DNA of 47,051 nucleotides from CAYMOV01 sp964392085 (GTDB lineage Bacteria; Oederibacteriota; Muellerivitia; Muellerivitales; Muellerivitaceae). Shown here piece by piece: positions 31,859 to 40,250 of this stretch. The number at the start of each line of letters is the position of its first letter. The stretch's first letter is position 1. Below the pieces are notes generated by a model that was given only the letters and a program-made list of their open reading frames with translations, had not been told where the DNA came from and ran no database searches. Where the stretch lies: NCBI GenBank assembly GCA_964392085.1, contig CAYMOV010000013.1, positions 1 through 47,051 of the forward strand. Reading direction: 5' to 3'. The translations under genes were made by a program, and so were the position numbers.

Positions 31859-32527
31859 ATGAAAGTCATCCTTTTCGGGGCCACAGGCATGGTGGGGCAG
31901 TCTTGCCTTTTGGAATGCCTAGTCGACCCATCGGTCACCGGCGTCCTGGCGGTGGTCCGTGAATCCACAGGGCGGAAACACGAAAAATTCCGGGAAATTC
32001 TCCATCCGGACTTCACGGATTTCTCGCCGATAGAAAGCGATTTGGCCGGATACGATGCCTGCCTGTTCTGCCTGGGGATCACCTCGGCCGGGAAGACTGA
32101 AGAAGCCTACCGGAAGGTTACGAAGGACATCGCCCTCGCGGCGGCACAAACCCTCCTCAAGAAGAACCCCTTCATGACGTTTGTGTTCGTCTCCGGGGCA
32201 GGCGCCGACAGTACCGAGAAGGGAAAGGTCATGTGGGCGAGAGTCAAGGGGGAAGCGGAAAACGCGCTCTTGGGGATGCCCTTCCAGGATGTCTATGTGG
32301 TCCGTCCGGCCTTCATCCAACCGATGCAGGGGGTCGTTTCCAAGGTCAAGATTTACAACTTCTTCTACAGGATCCTCGGGCCCTTGTTTCCCCTCCTCAA
32401 ACGGTTTTTCCCGAAACACACGATTTCCAGCCGGGACTTGGCCCGAGTCATGATCCGGGTGGCGCGGGAAGGCGCCCCTAAGAAAGTCCTGGAGAGTTCC
32501 GACTTTGAGTCGTTGATTCCCCGCTGA
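31859..32527 (+). CDS. NAD(P)-binding atypical short-chain reductase (NmrA/HTATIP2-like)
   Basis: The 222-residue protein starts with M-K-V-I-L-F-G-A-T-G-M-V-G-Q-S, a G-x-x-G-x-x-G-type dinucleotide-binding loop of the Rossmann fold. It continues with Y-D-A-C-L-F-C-L-G-I-T-S-A-G, V-F-V-S-G-A-G-A-D-S-T-E-K-G-K-V-M-W-A-R-V-K-G-E-A-E (Ser and Lys placed like an SDR active site, Tyr replaced by Trp) and V-V-R-P-A-F-I-Q-P. The layout is close to atypical SDRs of the HTATIP2/Semialdehyde-like group, often of unknown substrate. ATG 31859 is selected because the fold begins there. It is followed directly by clpS. Confidence 0.8.
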   Translation: MKVILFGATGMVGQSCLLECLVDPSVTGVLAVVRESTGRKHEKFREILHPDFTDFSPIESDLAGYDACLFCLGITSAGKTEEAYRKVTKDIALAAAQTLLKKNPFMTFVFVSGAGADSTEKGKVMWARVKGEAENALLGMPFQDVYVVRPAFIQPMQGVVSKVKIYNFFYRILGPLFPLLKRFFPKHTISSRDLARVMIRVAREGAPKKVLESSDFESLIPR

Positions 32528-32541
32528 ACGTGGAAGGCAAA

Positions 32542-32829
32542 ATGGAACCTGGCAAGATCGACCTGCCGAAGGCTGCCGCGGGCACGGAAGTCGATTTGGG
32601 CAACCCCTGGCAGGTGGTGCTTTTCAACGACGAGGTCCATTCCTTCGATGAGGTGATCCTCCAGATCCAGAAGGCCACGGGCGCTTCGCTGGAAAAGGCC
32701 GCCGAGTTGACCCTCCGGGTCCACCACAAGGGCCGGGCCGTGGTGTTTTACGGACCCCGGGACGCCTGCCTCCGCGTCGCGGGGATCCTCCAACAGATCC
32801 AGTTGACCGCCGAGGTCGAGCGGACTTAG
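32542..32829 (+). CDS. clpS: ATP-dependent Clp protease adaptor
   Basis: ClpS delivers N-degron substrates (bulky N-terminal residues) to ClpAP. The 95-residue protein has the family core: W-Q-V-V-L-F-N-D-E-V-H-S-F-D-E-V-I, in which Asn-Asp form the pocket for the alpha-amino group. V-H-H-K-G-R-A-V-V-F and A-E-V-E near the end complete the domain. GGAAGG at 32532-32537 points to ATG 32542 rather than GTG 32530. The gene begins 14 bp after the reductase gene. No clpA follows; an ABC-F gene is next. Confidence 0.93.
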   Translation: MEPGKIDLPKAAAGTEVDLGNPWQVVLFNDEVHSFDEVILQIQKATGASLEKAAELTLRVHHKGRAVVFYGPRDACLRVAGILQQIQLTAEVERT

Positions 32830-33009
32830 ATTCTCCGGGATGCGGTCGGAAATGAAGGCCATTTCTCCGGGTCGCGGTTTCCGGCTCCCGTTTCGCTTCT
32901 TGCTCCGACGGGTCATCGGCTTAACAATTCCTAACCCCTAATCCCTCATTCCGAACCGGTTTCTGTTATCCTCTCCCCCTTCCAAAACCCCCGATCGAGG
33001 ATCCTTGCC

Positions 33010-34827
33010 TTGGGCATTTTGCTGAGTTGTCAAAGCCTCTCGAAAACCTTCGGGCACCGTCCGCTTTTCGAGGGATTGTCCTTCGGCCTCAATGAGGGGG
33101 AACGGACCGGTTTGATCGGGCCCAACGGCACCGGCAAGTCCACGCTCCTCAAGATCCTGGCGGGGGAAGAGAAGGCCGACAGCGGCGCGATTTCGTTCCG
33201 CAAGGGACTCCGGGTGGGATACCTCGCCCAGACCGACCGGTTCGAGGATCCGGGCCAGGACCTGGACGTCTTTACGGCCCTCCGGCAAGGCCTCCAGGAC
33301 CTGGGACTAGAGGAGTATGAGCTCGATATCCGGGTGGACGCGGGGTTGGACGACGCGGGTTTCCGCGACCCGTCGCAAAAGGTGGCCAAACTCTCCGGGG
33401 GCTGGCGCAAGCGCCTGGCGATCCTGACCCAAGTCCTGCGGAAGCCGGATCTCCTTTTATTGGACGAACCCACCAACCACCTGGACCTCGAAGGTGTGCT
33501 TTGGCTTGAGCATTACCTGAGGGGACTGGAATTCCCCTTCCTGGTGGTGACCCACGACCGTCGTTTCCTGGAACGGGTGACCAACCGGGTGATCGAGCTC
33601 AACAAGCGTTATCCCGAGGGGTACTTCAGCTGTGAGGGCAATTACAGCAAGTTCCTGGAGAAGCGGGATGAACTCTTCAATTCCCAGGTCCAGCGCGAGG
33701 ATACCGTCGCCAACCAGGTCCGCCGGGAGATCGAATGGCTGAGGCGGGGCCCGAAGGCGCGCCAGACCAAGCAGCAGGCCCGCATCGACCGGGCCGGGGA
33801 ACTCATCGGTGAATTGGGGGAACTGAAATACCGAAACTCCCAGGGCCGCGCCGTGGACATCGACTTCTCTGGAAGTGAGCGGCAGACCAAGAGGCTGGTG
33901 GCGGCCGAGAAGGTCACCAAAACCCTCGGGGGTCGGAAACTTTTCGGCCCCCTGGACCTTCTGATGTCGCCCGGCGACAAGCTGGGGTTGCTGGGGGAGA
34001 ACGGGAGCGGCAAGAGCACCCTGCTCAAGTTGTTGGCGGGGCTGGTCCCCCCGGACACCGGGACCCTGAAGCAGGCGGAGATCCTCCGGGTGGTGACTTT
34101 CGACCAGCACCGGGACCAACTGGACCTGGACCTGAGCCTGCGGGAAGCCCTTTGCGAGCAGGGCGACTATGTCCATTACAAGGGAAGCCCCATTCATGTG
34201 GCCAGTTGGGCTTCCCGGTTCCTCTTCCGAAAGGACCAGTTGGAGATGTCCCTGCGGCAATTGTCCGGTGGGGAGCAATCGCGCGTGCTGATCGCGCGGC
34301 TCATGCTGCGCCCCGCCGACCTGCTCCTGCTGGATGAGCCCACCAACGACCTGGACATCGCCTCCCTGGAGGTCTTGGAGCAGAGCCTGGCTGAGTTCCC
34401 GGGCGCTTTGGTGTTGGTGACCCACGACCGTTACCTCTTGGACCGGGTGAGCCGCCAGATCCTGGCCCTTGATGGGAAGGGGAACGCCGATTATTTCGCG
34501 GACCTCGCCCAATGGGAGGAATGGCGGGAGGATGAACGCGAGAAGTCGAAGCGAAAGGGGACGGATACCCCGAAAGCCCTTGCCGTGACGCTTCCGCCCA
34601 AGGCCCTTTCCAATAAGGAACTCAACGAACTCAAAGTCATGGAAGCCTCAATCCATGCCGCCGAAGACACCCTGAAAAAGGCCAAGGCAGTCCTCCATGA
34701 TCCAAAGAACGCCACGGATCCCTTCAAACTGTTGGACCTTCAAAAAGCCTTGGACGCGGCCCAGGCCAAACTCGACGCCTTGTTCCGGCGTTGGGAAGAA
34801 CTTGAAGCGAAGAAGAAGGGCTCATAG
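33010..34827 (+). CDS. uup: ABC-F family ATPase (Uup-like)
   Basis: The 605-residue soluble protein has two ABC ATPase domains. Walker A is G-P-N-G-T-G-K-S-T near residue 38 and G-E-N-G-S-G-K-S-T in the second half. Signatures are L-S-G-G-W-R-K-R and L-S-G-G-E-Q-S-R, and Walker B stretches are L-L-L-L-D-E-P-T-N. The linker between domains and the C-terminal coiled coil (about 530-600, E-L-N-E-L-K-V-M-E-A-S-I and K-L-D-A-L-F-R-R-W-E-E-L) are typical of Uup, which acts at the ribosome or on branched DNA. No membrane segment is present, so this is not a transporter. The start codon is TTG (33010), giving M-G-I-L-L-S-C-Q as in relatives. Confidence 0.88.
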   Translation: MGILLSCQSLSKTFGHRPLFEGLSFGLNEGERTGLIGPNGTGKSTLLKILAGEEKADSGAISFRKGLRVGYLAQTDRFEDPGQDLDVFTALRQGLQDLGLEEYELDIRVDAGLDDAGFRDPSQKVAKLSGGWRKRLAILTQVLRKPDLLLLDEPTNHLDLEGVLWLEHYLRGLEFPFLVVTHDRRFLERVTNRVIELNKRYPEGYFSCEGNYSKFLEKRDELFNSQVQREDTVANQVRREIEWLRRGPKARQTKQQARIDRAGELIGELGELKYRNSQGRAVDIDFSGSERQTKRLVAAEKVTKTLGGRKLFGPLDLLMSPGDKLGLLGENGSGKSTLLKLLAGLVPPDTGTLKQAEILRVVTFDQHRDQLDLDLSLREALCEQGDYVHYKGSPIHVASWASRFLFRKDQLEMSLRQLSGGEQSRVLIARLMLRPADLLLLDEPTNDLDIASLEVLEQSLAEFPGALVLVTHDRYLLDRVSRQILALDGKGNADYFADLAQWEEWREDEREKSKRKGTDTPKALAVTLPPKALSNKELNELKVMEASIHAAEDTLKKAKAVLHDPKNATDPFKLLDLQKALDAAQAKLDALFRRWEELEAKKKGS

Positions 34828-34989
34828 CGTCGCCCTTCGGGCGGGTGAGGGCCACCCGTTTCAAGTATTCTTAGGGAACCGCTTTTGTGCCGCCGGGAAG
34901 CGTTTTATTGGGGATGCAGCACAAGTGGAACAAAGGGGTTCGACGGGCGTCTAAAAGGCGAAGGATAAAAAGGTAAAAGGAGGGCCGCC

Positions 34990-35121
34990 ATGAACGACTA
35001 TCTCGATCAGGTCCTCCAGTCCATCACCGAGGATGTCGCCGAAGAGGCGAAGAAGAAGGCCGAAAAGGCCCAGCCTCTAACGGCGCTTCCGGAAACGGTG
35101 GCGGAGCCCCTGAAAAAGTAA
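34990..35121 (+). CDS. Small 43-residue protein, unknown
   Basis: M-N-D-Y-L-D-Q-V-L-Q-S-I-T-E-D-V-A begins an acidic helix. It is followed by a charged A-K-K-K-A-E-K-A stretch and a short Pro/Leu tail ending K-K. A GGAGGG at 34979-34984 sits five bases before the ATG, and an intrinsic terminator begins 21 bp after the stop, so this looks like a real single-gene unit. I recognise no family and would not assign a function. A leader of about 160 bp separates it from the ABC-F gene. Confidence 0.6.
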   Translation: MNDYLDQVLQSITEDVAEEAKKKAEKAQPLTALPETVAEPLKK

Positions 35122-35142
35122 CTGAACGATTTTCCTTGCCTC

Positions 35143-35173
35143 AGCCCGGGGGGTTCCCCCTCGGGCTTTTTAA
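35143..35173 (+). terminator. Intrinsic terminator after the small ORF
   Basis: The stem AGCCCG/CGGGCT is extended by a G-run pairing with a C-run around a TT loop. It is followed by five T residues. Confidence 0.88.
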
Positions 35174-35334
35174 ATTCCACCTTGATTTTAGACGCATGAT
35201 CGATCTCGCCCGGATTGAACGGTCGCATCACCGGCGGGATGCTTCCATTTCGAAAAGAAGCCGGTTCATGGGAATGAGGCCGGCAGGTTTATCGGTTCAA
35301 CTGGCGATTTTATATTGTCTCCCGGGTTTAAAAC

Positions 35335-35383
35335 GGTAAAAGGATGATATTCATCACACTGCGGAATATTCCCTCCTTTTACC
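35335..35383. promoter_or_regulatory. Long imperfect hairpin upstream of the GH5 gene
   Basis: Outer arms GGTAAAAGGA (35335-35344) and TCCTTTTACC (35374-35383) pair perfectly. Inner arms ATATTC (35347-35352) and GAATAT (35364-35369) extend the stem around an 11-nt loop. It lies 75 bp before the cellulase start, in an AT-rich stretch that otherwise (35174-35458) has no gene. It may be an operator or an mRNA-leader element. Confidence 0.5.
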
Positions 35384-35458
35384 AGAATTTTCCGTGAATC
35401 TTCAATTTAGGCGGTAAACTTACCCCCAGCCGCCAGGTCCAATTTGAGGAGCGCCTCT

Positions 35459-38400
35459 ATGTGCCCCGGACAACCGATGGATGCCAAGCCCGAGTCCCGG
35501 TCGAAGCGGGGAAGCGCTTTATTTTTATTGGCCCTTTTCGCTGCACTCCTCCCAAAATCGATTTGGGCCGCCCCGCCCGCACTCAAATGCGTCGGGACCG
35601 CCATCCAACGATCTGATACGAGCTGTGCCGTCACCCTCCGGGGAGTCAACTGCCCCAGCTTGGAATGGGGCGTCGGGGAAGGTCCGGCCACCGGCGGCAT
35701 CACCGCGGTGGTGGGTTATGCCATCGACACCTGGAAAGCCAACATCATCCGCCTGCCACTGAACCAGGGCCGTTGGTACAACTACCCTTATTCCTATCCG
35801 GATACCGTCGACCAAATCGTCGACCTCGCCTCCAACCGAAACGCCTACGTCATCCTCGACCTCCACCTTTTGGACGTCAATGGAACGACCCAAGCCGCCA
35901 TGCCGAACGCCACAAGCGTGACTTTTTGGCACGACCTCGCCATCCGATATAAGAACAACCCCGCGGTCCTTTTCGGGCTCTACAACGAACCCTTCCCGGG
36001 CGGATGGACCGGAAACGGGAACTGGAACGACCCGACTTTCGGGATGCAGGCCTTGTTGACCACCGTCCGCAACCAGGGAGCCACCAATATCTGCCTCATC
36101 GGCGGGATCGATTATTCCTACAACTCGAGCGGAATGCCCACCATGACCGACACCGCGGGCAACCTAGTCATTGACGCCCACGTCTATCCCATGAAGAGTA
36201 CGCCCTTCGACAACTTCGTGATGGGGAACGGACACCCGGTTTTCGTCGGTGAGTTTGGACAGCTCTCCTCGGACGGTACCTGGATCACCAGCACATTGCT
36301 CCCTTGGCTGAATGGGAAAAACTATGGCTCCACCGCCTGGGGCTTTACTGGGAACACTTCTGGTACCTATGGACTCCTGACCGGTTATTACGGGACCAAT
36401 ACCTGGGCCGGGGCCCCGGTGTCCCAATGGCTGGCCGGCGCTGCGGCGGGTTGCAACCCCGCCCATATCGCAAACCCCCCGACCAGCACCCCCACGCCCC
36501 TGCCGGTCGTGTCCAACTGCTTCATGCTGGATACCCTTGAAGACGGCAATTATTTCAACAACACCAACGGGCCATGGTTCTCCTACCGTTATACCAGTGT
36601 GAATGGACTCCCTGCCCTGCCCTGGCAGGCCTTCCAAAGCTGCGGCGACGCGTTCCCGGCTTCCTCCTATAACTGCCCCTTCCTTTTGGATTCCACGACC
36701 AGCGCCGCGGGCGGCGCCTATTCGGCCCGGGTCTCGGGTTACTTCAACACGAACGGGCCGGCGACCTTCGCGGGTTTCGCCGTGGCGAGCGAGGTCGGGG
36801 TCGGTTACACCAATATGAACTGGGTGAAGACCATCTCCTTCTATACGAAGACGAGCCAAGCCCCCGTGACCTTGCGCTGTAACGTCACCAACCCGACCAT
36901 CGCCAAAAACGCCTTCATCTGGCAGGGCCAGACCGTGGGCGGCGGCGGCACCGACAACCAATATGGTTTCCTGTACGTCGTGCCCGTCGCCAACACCTGG
37001 GTCCAGGTGGTCCGGCCTTACACCGCCCTTGAGTGCGGGGATTGGGGCCCGAACAGCTGCCCCCCGAACGGCGTGACGCGTGATACGGCCTTGACGGATA
37101 TCCGATCCTTGCAATGGGTGAGCCAAAGCCCCCAAAGCATCACCGCGCCCGTCAGCTTCACGTTCTGGATCGACAACGTCTGCCTGGCCGGTACGACGAT
37201 CCCCGCCACGGCCACGCCCTCCCAAGTCATCGGTTCCCCCACGAACACCCCGACCATCACCTACACCCCGACCCGCACCCCCACGCCTGACCCCTGCGGC
37301 ACCTACGTGCAACGGGTCAATGTCGGGGGAGCCGCTTACACCGACGGGACCGGCAATGTCTGGGCCGCGGATAAGGCCTTTGCGGCCGGGAGTTTCGGTT
37401 ACCTGAACGGTACGGCGGCCGCGGTCACCAACACGATCACCGGCACCACGGACCAAGTCCTCTACCAAAGCGAGCGATACCTCAGCCCGATCACCTATGT
37501 GTTCGGCGGCATCCCGAACGGACCCGCCACCGTGACCATGAAATTCGCGGAGTCCTATTGGCAGGCGACCGGCGCGCGGGTCTTCAGCTTTACCGCGAAC
37601 GGCACCGCGGTGATCACCAACCTCGACCTCTATGCCGTGAACAACGCCCGCTTCGCCGCGGTGGACCGGACCTTCACGGTCAACATCGCCAGTGGGGCCC
37701 TGACGCTCATCGGGACCGCCACGGCGGATAACGCCACGGTTTCGGCCATCCAGGTGCTTGGTTCCAGCCCTTGCGGGGCCACGAATACCTTCACTTTCAC
37801 CCCTTCACGGACATCCACCTTCACGGTTACGGCTACGCCGACTTCTACCCGGACAATGACGTCCACTTCCACCGCGACATCCACCAATACCCGCACCTTT
37901 ACGCCGACTTACACCTTTACCGTATTGCCCACGAACACGTTCACATCCACTCCTAGCGCGACAAGAACCTTTTCGCCGACCTTCACCACCACCCCTACCG
38001 CGACGTTCACCAACACCTTGGCCGCGACCAACACCTTCACCAACACCCCGACGGCCACCGCCACCTCCACACGCACTTTCACGCCCAGCGCCACGGCGAC
38101 CCCTAGCTTTACCCCGACCTCGACCTCCACCCGGACCTATACGCCCAGCGCGACACCCACCTTCACGGTGGCGATCACCAATACCTATACCCTGACCCCG
38201 AGTCCCTCGTTCACGCCGACCCCTTCCTCGACCCCCACCCGCACCTTTACATCCACCGCGACCCCAACATCCTCCTTTACCCGCACCTTTACCTCGACTT
38301 CGACGGCCACCACGACCTCGACCGTGACCTATACGCCATCCTTCACACCTTCCTTCACCCTGACCCGTACCCCGACCCCGACTTCCACTTGGACGATGAC

Positions 38401-39991
38401 TCCCACCCTCACGCCCACCCCGCCCCCGGGAGCCACGGCGACCTTTACGCCGACGATTACCTCCACCTCCACCACTACGGCTTCATTCACCCCCACGGCC
38501 ACCGTGACGCGGACCTTTACGCCAACTTCGACCGCCACATTTACGGCAACTTCCTCGTCGACATCTACCCGGACTTTCACGCAAACCCCCACGGCTACCG
38601 CGACAAACTCGTTGACCTCCACCCCGAGCGCCACACTGACCTTCACGGTGACGCGCTCCTCGACCCCGACTTCGACTTGGACGATGACCCCCACGACCAC
38701 CAACACGCCGCCACCGGGCGCCACGGCAACCTTCACGCCGACCGTGACCTCCACTTCAACCACGACCTTTACCTGGACGAAAACTTCCACGGCGACGTCC
38801 ACGGCCACCCGAACCTTTACCGCCACCGCGACGTCCACGGCGACTTCGACCTTCAGCACGACGATCACCAATACGCCGATCCCGTCGGCGACGGCGACGC
38901 CGACCCCAACTAACACGATGACCTCAACCGCCACCTTCACACCGACCCGGACCTCCACCCCGACGCCCACTGCGACCTTTACGTCGACCTTCACCCCGAC
39001 GGTCACCAATACGCCGATCCCATCGGCCACTGCGACGCCTTCACCGACCTGGACCTACAGCTGGACCCCTTCGGCGACCCCTACGATCACCTACACTCCG
39101 CCCCCGGGCGCCACTGCGACTTTCACGCCAACCGATACCTCGACACCCACGAGTACATTTACTTTCACGAACACCGCCACCCCCTCATCGACCTATACCA
39201 AATCACCTACTCCGACCCAAACCGCGACCCCGACGGCGACTTTGACATCGACGTTCACCAAGACTTTTACCCCCAGCTCCACACCGACCTCGACCGGGAC
39301 GGCCACCCTGTCCCCAACCCCGACCTTCACCCCGACGACCACCGCCACTTCCACCCCATCCTTCACGCCATCCTGGACTCGGACTCCGACGCAAACCTTC
39401 ACGCTGACGCCCACTTGGACCTCAAGCTACACCTTCAGCCCGACCCATACCCCGACCGACACGTTCACCCTGACTCCCAGCCGTACACCGACCCTGACTT
39501 CGACCCCAACCCCTTCCAACACGCCGACCTTCACTTCGACTCCGACTTGGACCTATACCTTGACCCCGACGTGGACCTACACCCCGACCAACACACCCAG
39601 CTATACGGCGACCTGGACCCCGACCCCGACCTACACACCCACCGAGACGGCATCGGAAACCCCCACGGTCACCAAGACCCTGACTCCGCACCCAGGCAAC
39701 CCGGTGGAAACACCGATCGTTTTCCCGAACCCCTCGGACGGCTCATTGCCGGTCACCGTGTCCTTCCAGCTCAATGAGCCGGCGACCCAGGTTGAGGTCA
39801 TGATCGTCACGGTGGCCAACCGGAAGATCTACGACAAGGTGACTCCGGGGCCCTTCGGGATCGGCATGAACTTCTTGCCCCTGTCCTTGACCGACTTGAA
39901 GGGCGTCGCGCTCTCAAACGGGACCTACTACGTCATCGTCAGCACTCCGGATGGGTCAAGGGCCATCGGTAAACTGGTCATCCTCCAATAG
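35459..39991 (+). CDS. Secreted multidomain GH5 endoglucanase with malectin-like domain and Thr/Pro linker
   Basis: The 1510-residue product has a signal peptide (to about residue 38, ending I-W-A-A). A GH5 catalytic domain (about 45-330) carries the acid/base Glu177 in L-Y-N-E-P and nucleophile Glu265 in V-G-E-F-G, so it should hydrolyse beta-1,4-glucans or mannans. Residues 355-580 look like a jelly-roll carbohydrate-binding module, and 612-770 a malectin-like domain (V-Q-R-V-N-V-G-G, then Y-Q-S-E-R-Y and F-A-E-S-Y-W). A linker of about 640 residues rich in Thr and Pro leads to a FlgD-like C-terminal domain ending G-K-L-V-I-L-Q. GAGGAG at 35446-35451 supports ATG 35459. Such architecture is typical of exported, surface-displayed enzymes. 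Exact substrate is not shown by sequence. Confidence 0.88.
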   Translation: MCPGQPMDAKPESRSKRGSALFLLALFAALLPKSIWAAPPALKCVGTAIQRSDTSCAVTLRGVNCPSLEWGVGEGPATGGITAVVGYAIDTWKANIIRLPLNQGRWYNYPYSYPDTVDQIVDLASNRNAYVILDLHLLDVNGTTQAAMPNATSVTFWHDLAIRYKNNPAVLFGLYNEPFPGGWTGNGNWNDPTFGMQALLTTVRNQGATNICLIGGIDYSYNSSGMPTMTDTAGNLVIDAHVYPMKSTPFDNFVMGNGHPVFVGEFGQLSSDGTWITSTLLPWLNGKNYGSTAWGFTGNTSGTYGLLTGYYGTNTWAGAPVSQWLAGAAAGCNPAHIANPPTSTPTPLPVVSNCFMLDTLEDGNYFNNTNGPWFSYRYTSVNGLPALPWQAFQSCGDAFPASSYNCPFLLDSTTSAAGGAYSARVSGYFNTNGPATFAGFAVASEVGVGYTNMNWVKTISFYTKTSQAPVTLRCNVTNPTIAKNAFIWQGQTVGGGGTDNQYGFLYVVPVANTWVQVVRPYTALECGDWGPNSCPPNGVTRDTALTDIRSLQWVSQSPQSITAPVSFTFWIDNVCLAGTTIPATATPSQVIGSPTNTPTITYTPTRTPTPDPCGTYVQRVNVGGAAYTDGTGNVWAADKAFAAGSFGYLNGTAAAVTNTITGTTDQVLYQSERYLSPITYVFGGIPNGPATVTMKFAESYWQATGARVFSFTANGTAVITNLDLYAVNNARFAAVDRTFTVNIASGALTLIGTATADNATVSAIQVLGSSPCGATNTFTFTPSRTSTFTVTATPTSTRTMTSTSTATSTNTRTFTPTYTFTVLPTNTFTSTPSATRTFSPTFTTTPTATFTNTLAATNTFTNTPTATATSTRTFTPSATATPSFTPTSTSTRTYTPSATPTFTVAITNTYTLTPSPSFTPTPSSTPTRTFTSTATPTSSFTRTFTSTSTATTTSTVTYTPSFTPSFTLTRTPTPTSTWTMTPTLTPTPPPGATATFTPTITSTSTTTASFTPTATVTRTFTPTSTATFTATSSSTSTRTFTQTPTATATNSLTSTPSATLTFTVTRSSTPTSTWTMTPTTTNTPPPGATATFTPTVTSTSTTTFTWTKTSTATSTATRTFTATATSTATSTFSTTITNTPIPSATATPTPTNTMTSTATFTPTRTSTPTPTATFTSTFTPTVTNTPIPSATATPSPTWTYSWTPSATPTITYTPPPGATATFTPTDTSTPTSTFTFTNTATPSSTYTKSPTPTQTATPTATLTSTFTKTFTPSSTPTSTGTATLSPTPTFTPTTTATSTPSFTPSWTRTPTQTFTLTPTWTSSYTFSPTHTPTDTFTLTPSRTPTLTSTPTPSNTPTFTSTPTWTYTLTPTWTYTPTNTPSYTATWTPTPTYTPTETASETPTVTKTLTPHPGNPVETPIVFPNPSDGSLPVTVSFQLNEPATQVEVMIVTVANRKIYDKVTPGPFGIGMNFLPLSLTDLKGVALSNGTYYVIVSTPDGSRAIGKLVILQ
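37783..39696 (+). repeat. Degenerate Thr/Pro tandem repeat (GH5 linker)
   Basis: About 1.9 kb encoding Thr at nearly every second residue, with Pro, Ser, Phe and Ala between (F-T-P-T, S-A-T-A-T-P, T-P-P-P-G-A-T-A-T-F). Longer units, such as the W-T-M-T-P-T block before P-P-P-G-A-T, recur several times within it, pointing to expansion by unequal exchange. Antisense frames here are long but are by-products. Confidence 0.9.
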
Positions 39992-40006
39992 CGCCCCTGG
40001 ATAATT

Positions 40007-40042
40007 AAAAGCCCGTTCCCAAAGGGGGCGGGCTTTTCTATT
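40007..40042 (+). terminator. Intrinsic terminator after the GH5 gene
   Basis: The stem AAAAGCCCG/CGGGCTTTT, extended by CCC/GGG, is followed by a T-rich stretch. Confidence 0.88.
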
Positions 40043-40250
40043 TGGGGAGATCTTGTCCGGCTTCCGGAACCGGGTCCGCCGGGGTTGGACGTCGTACCGA
40101 ACGACCTGAAACCGGTTCGAGTCCTCCTGATAGGGAATATATTTCCATTCACCGGATTGGAACGACCCAAGGTTTCGAAACGGGCGGTATACTTCGCCAC
40201 ATCGGTCGAACGGTCGAAGAAGCCCAACGAATGGCCATAGGATCCAAATC

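Noticed and set aside
33010..34827. ABC transporter subunit
   Set aside because: Two ATPase domains in one soluble chain with the ABC-F linker and C-terminal coiled coil, and no membrane protein gene nearby.
36164..37468. Long minus-strand frame opposite the GH5 gene
   Set aside because: It is the antisense of a well-supported coding region, has Gly/Arg/Val-rich low-complexity content and no ribosome-binding site; the plus strand explains the sequence.
38329..39030. Minus-strand frames of V-G-V-K-V repeats opposite Thr/Pro linkers (also near 5393-6787, 41474-41947 and 44850-45179)
   Set aside because: These arise automatically because Thr and Pro codons read as Gly, Val and Arg codons on the other strand. 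They have no domain or start signal.
37783..39696. Possible CRISPR-like or satellite array
   Set aside because: The repeats are codon-phased, lack uniform repeat-spacer structure and stay in frame with flanking protein domains.
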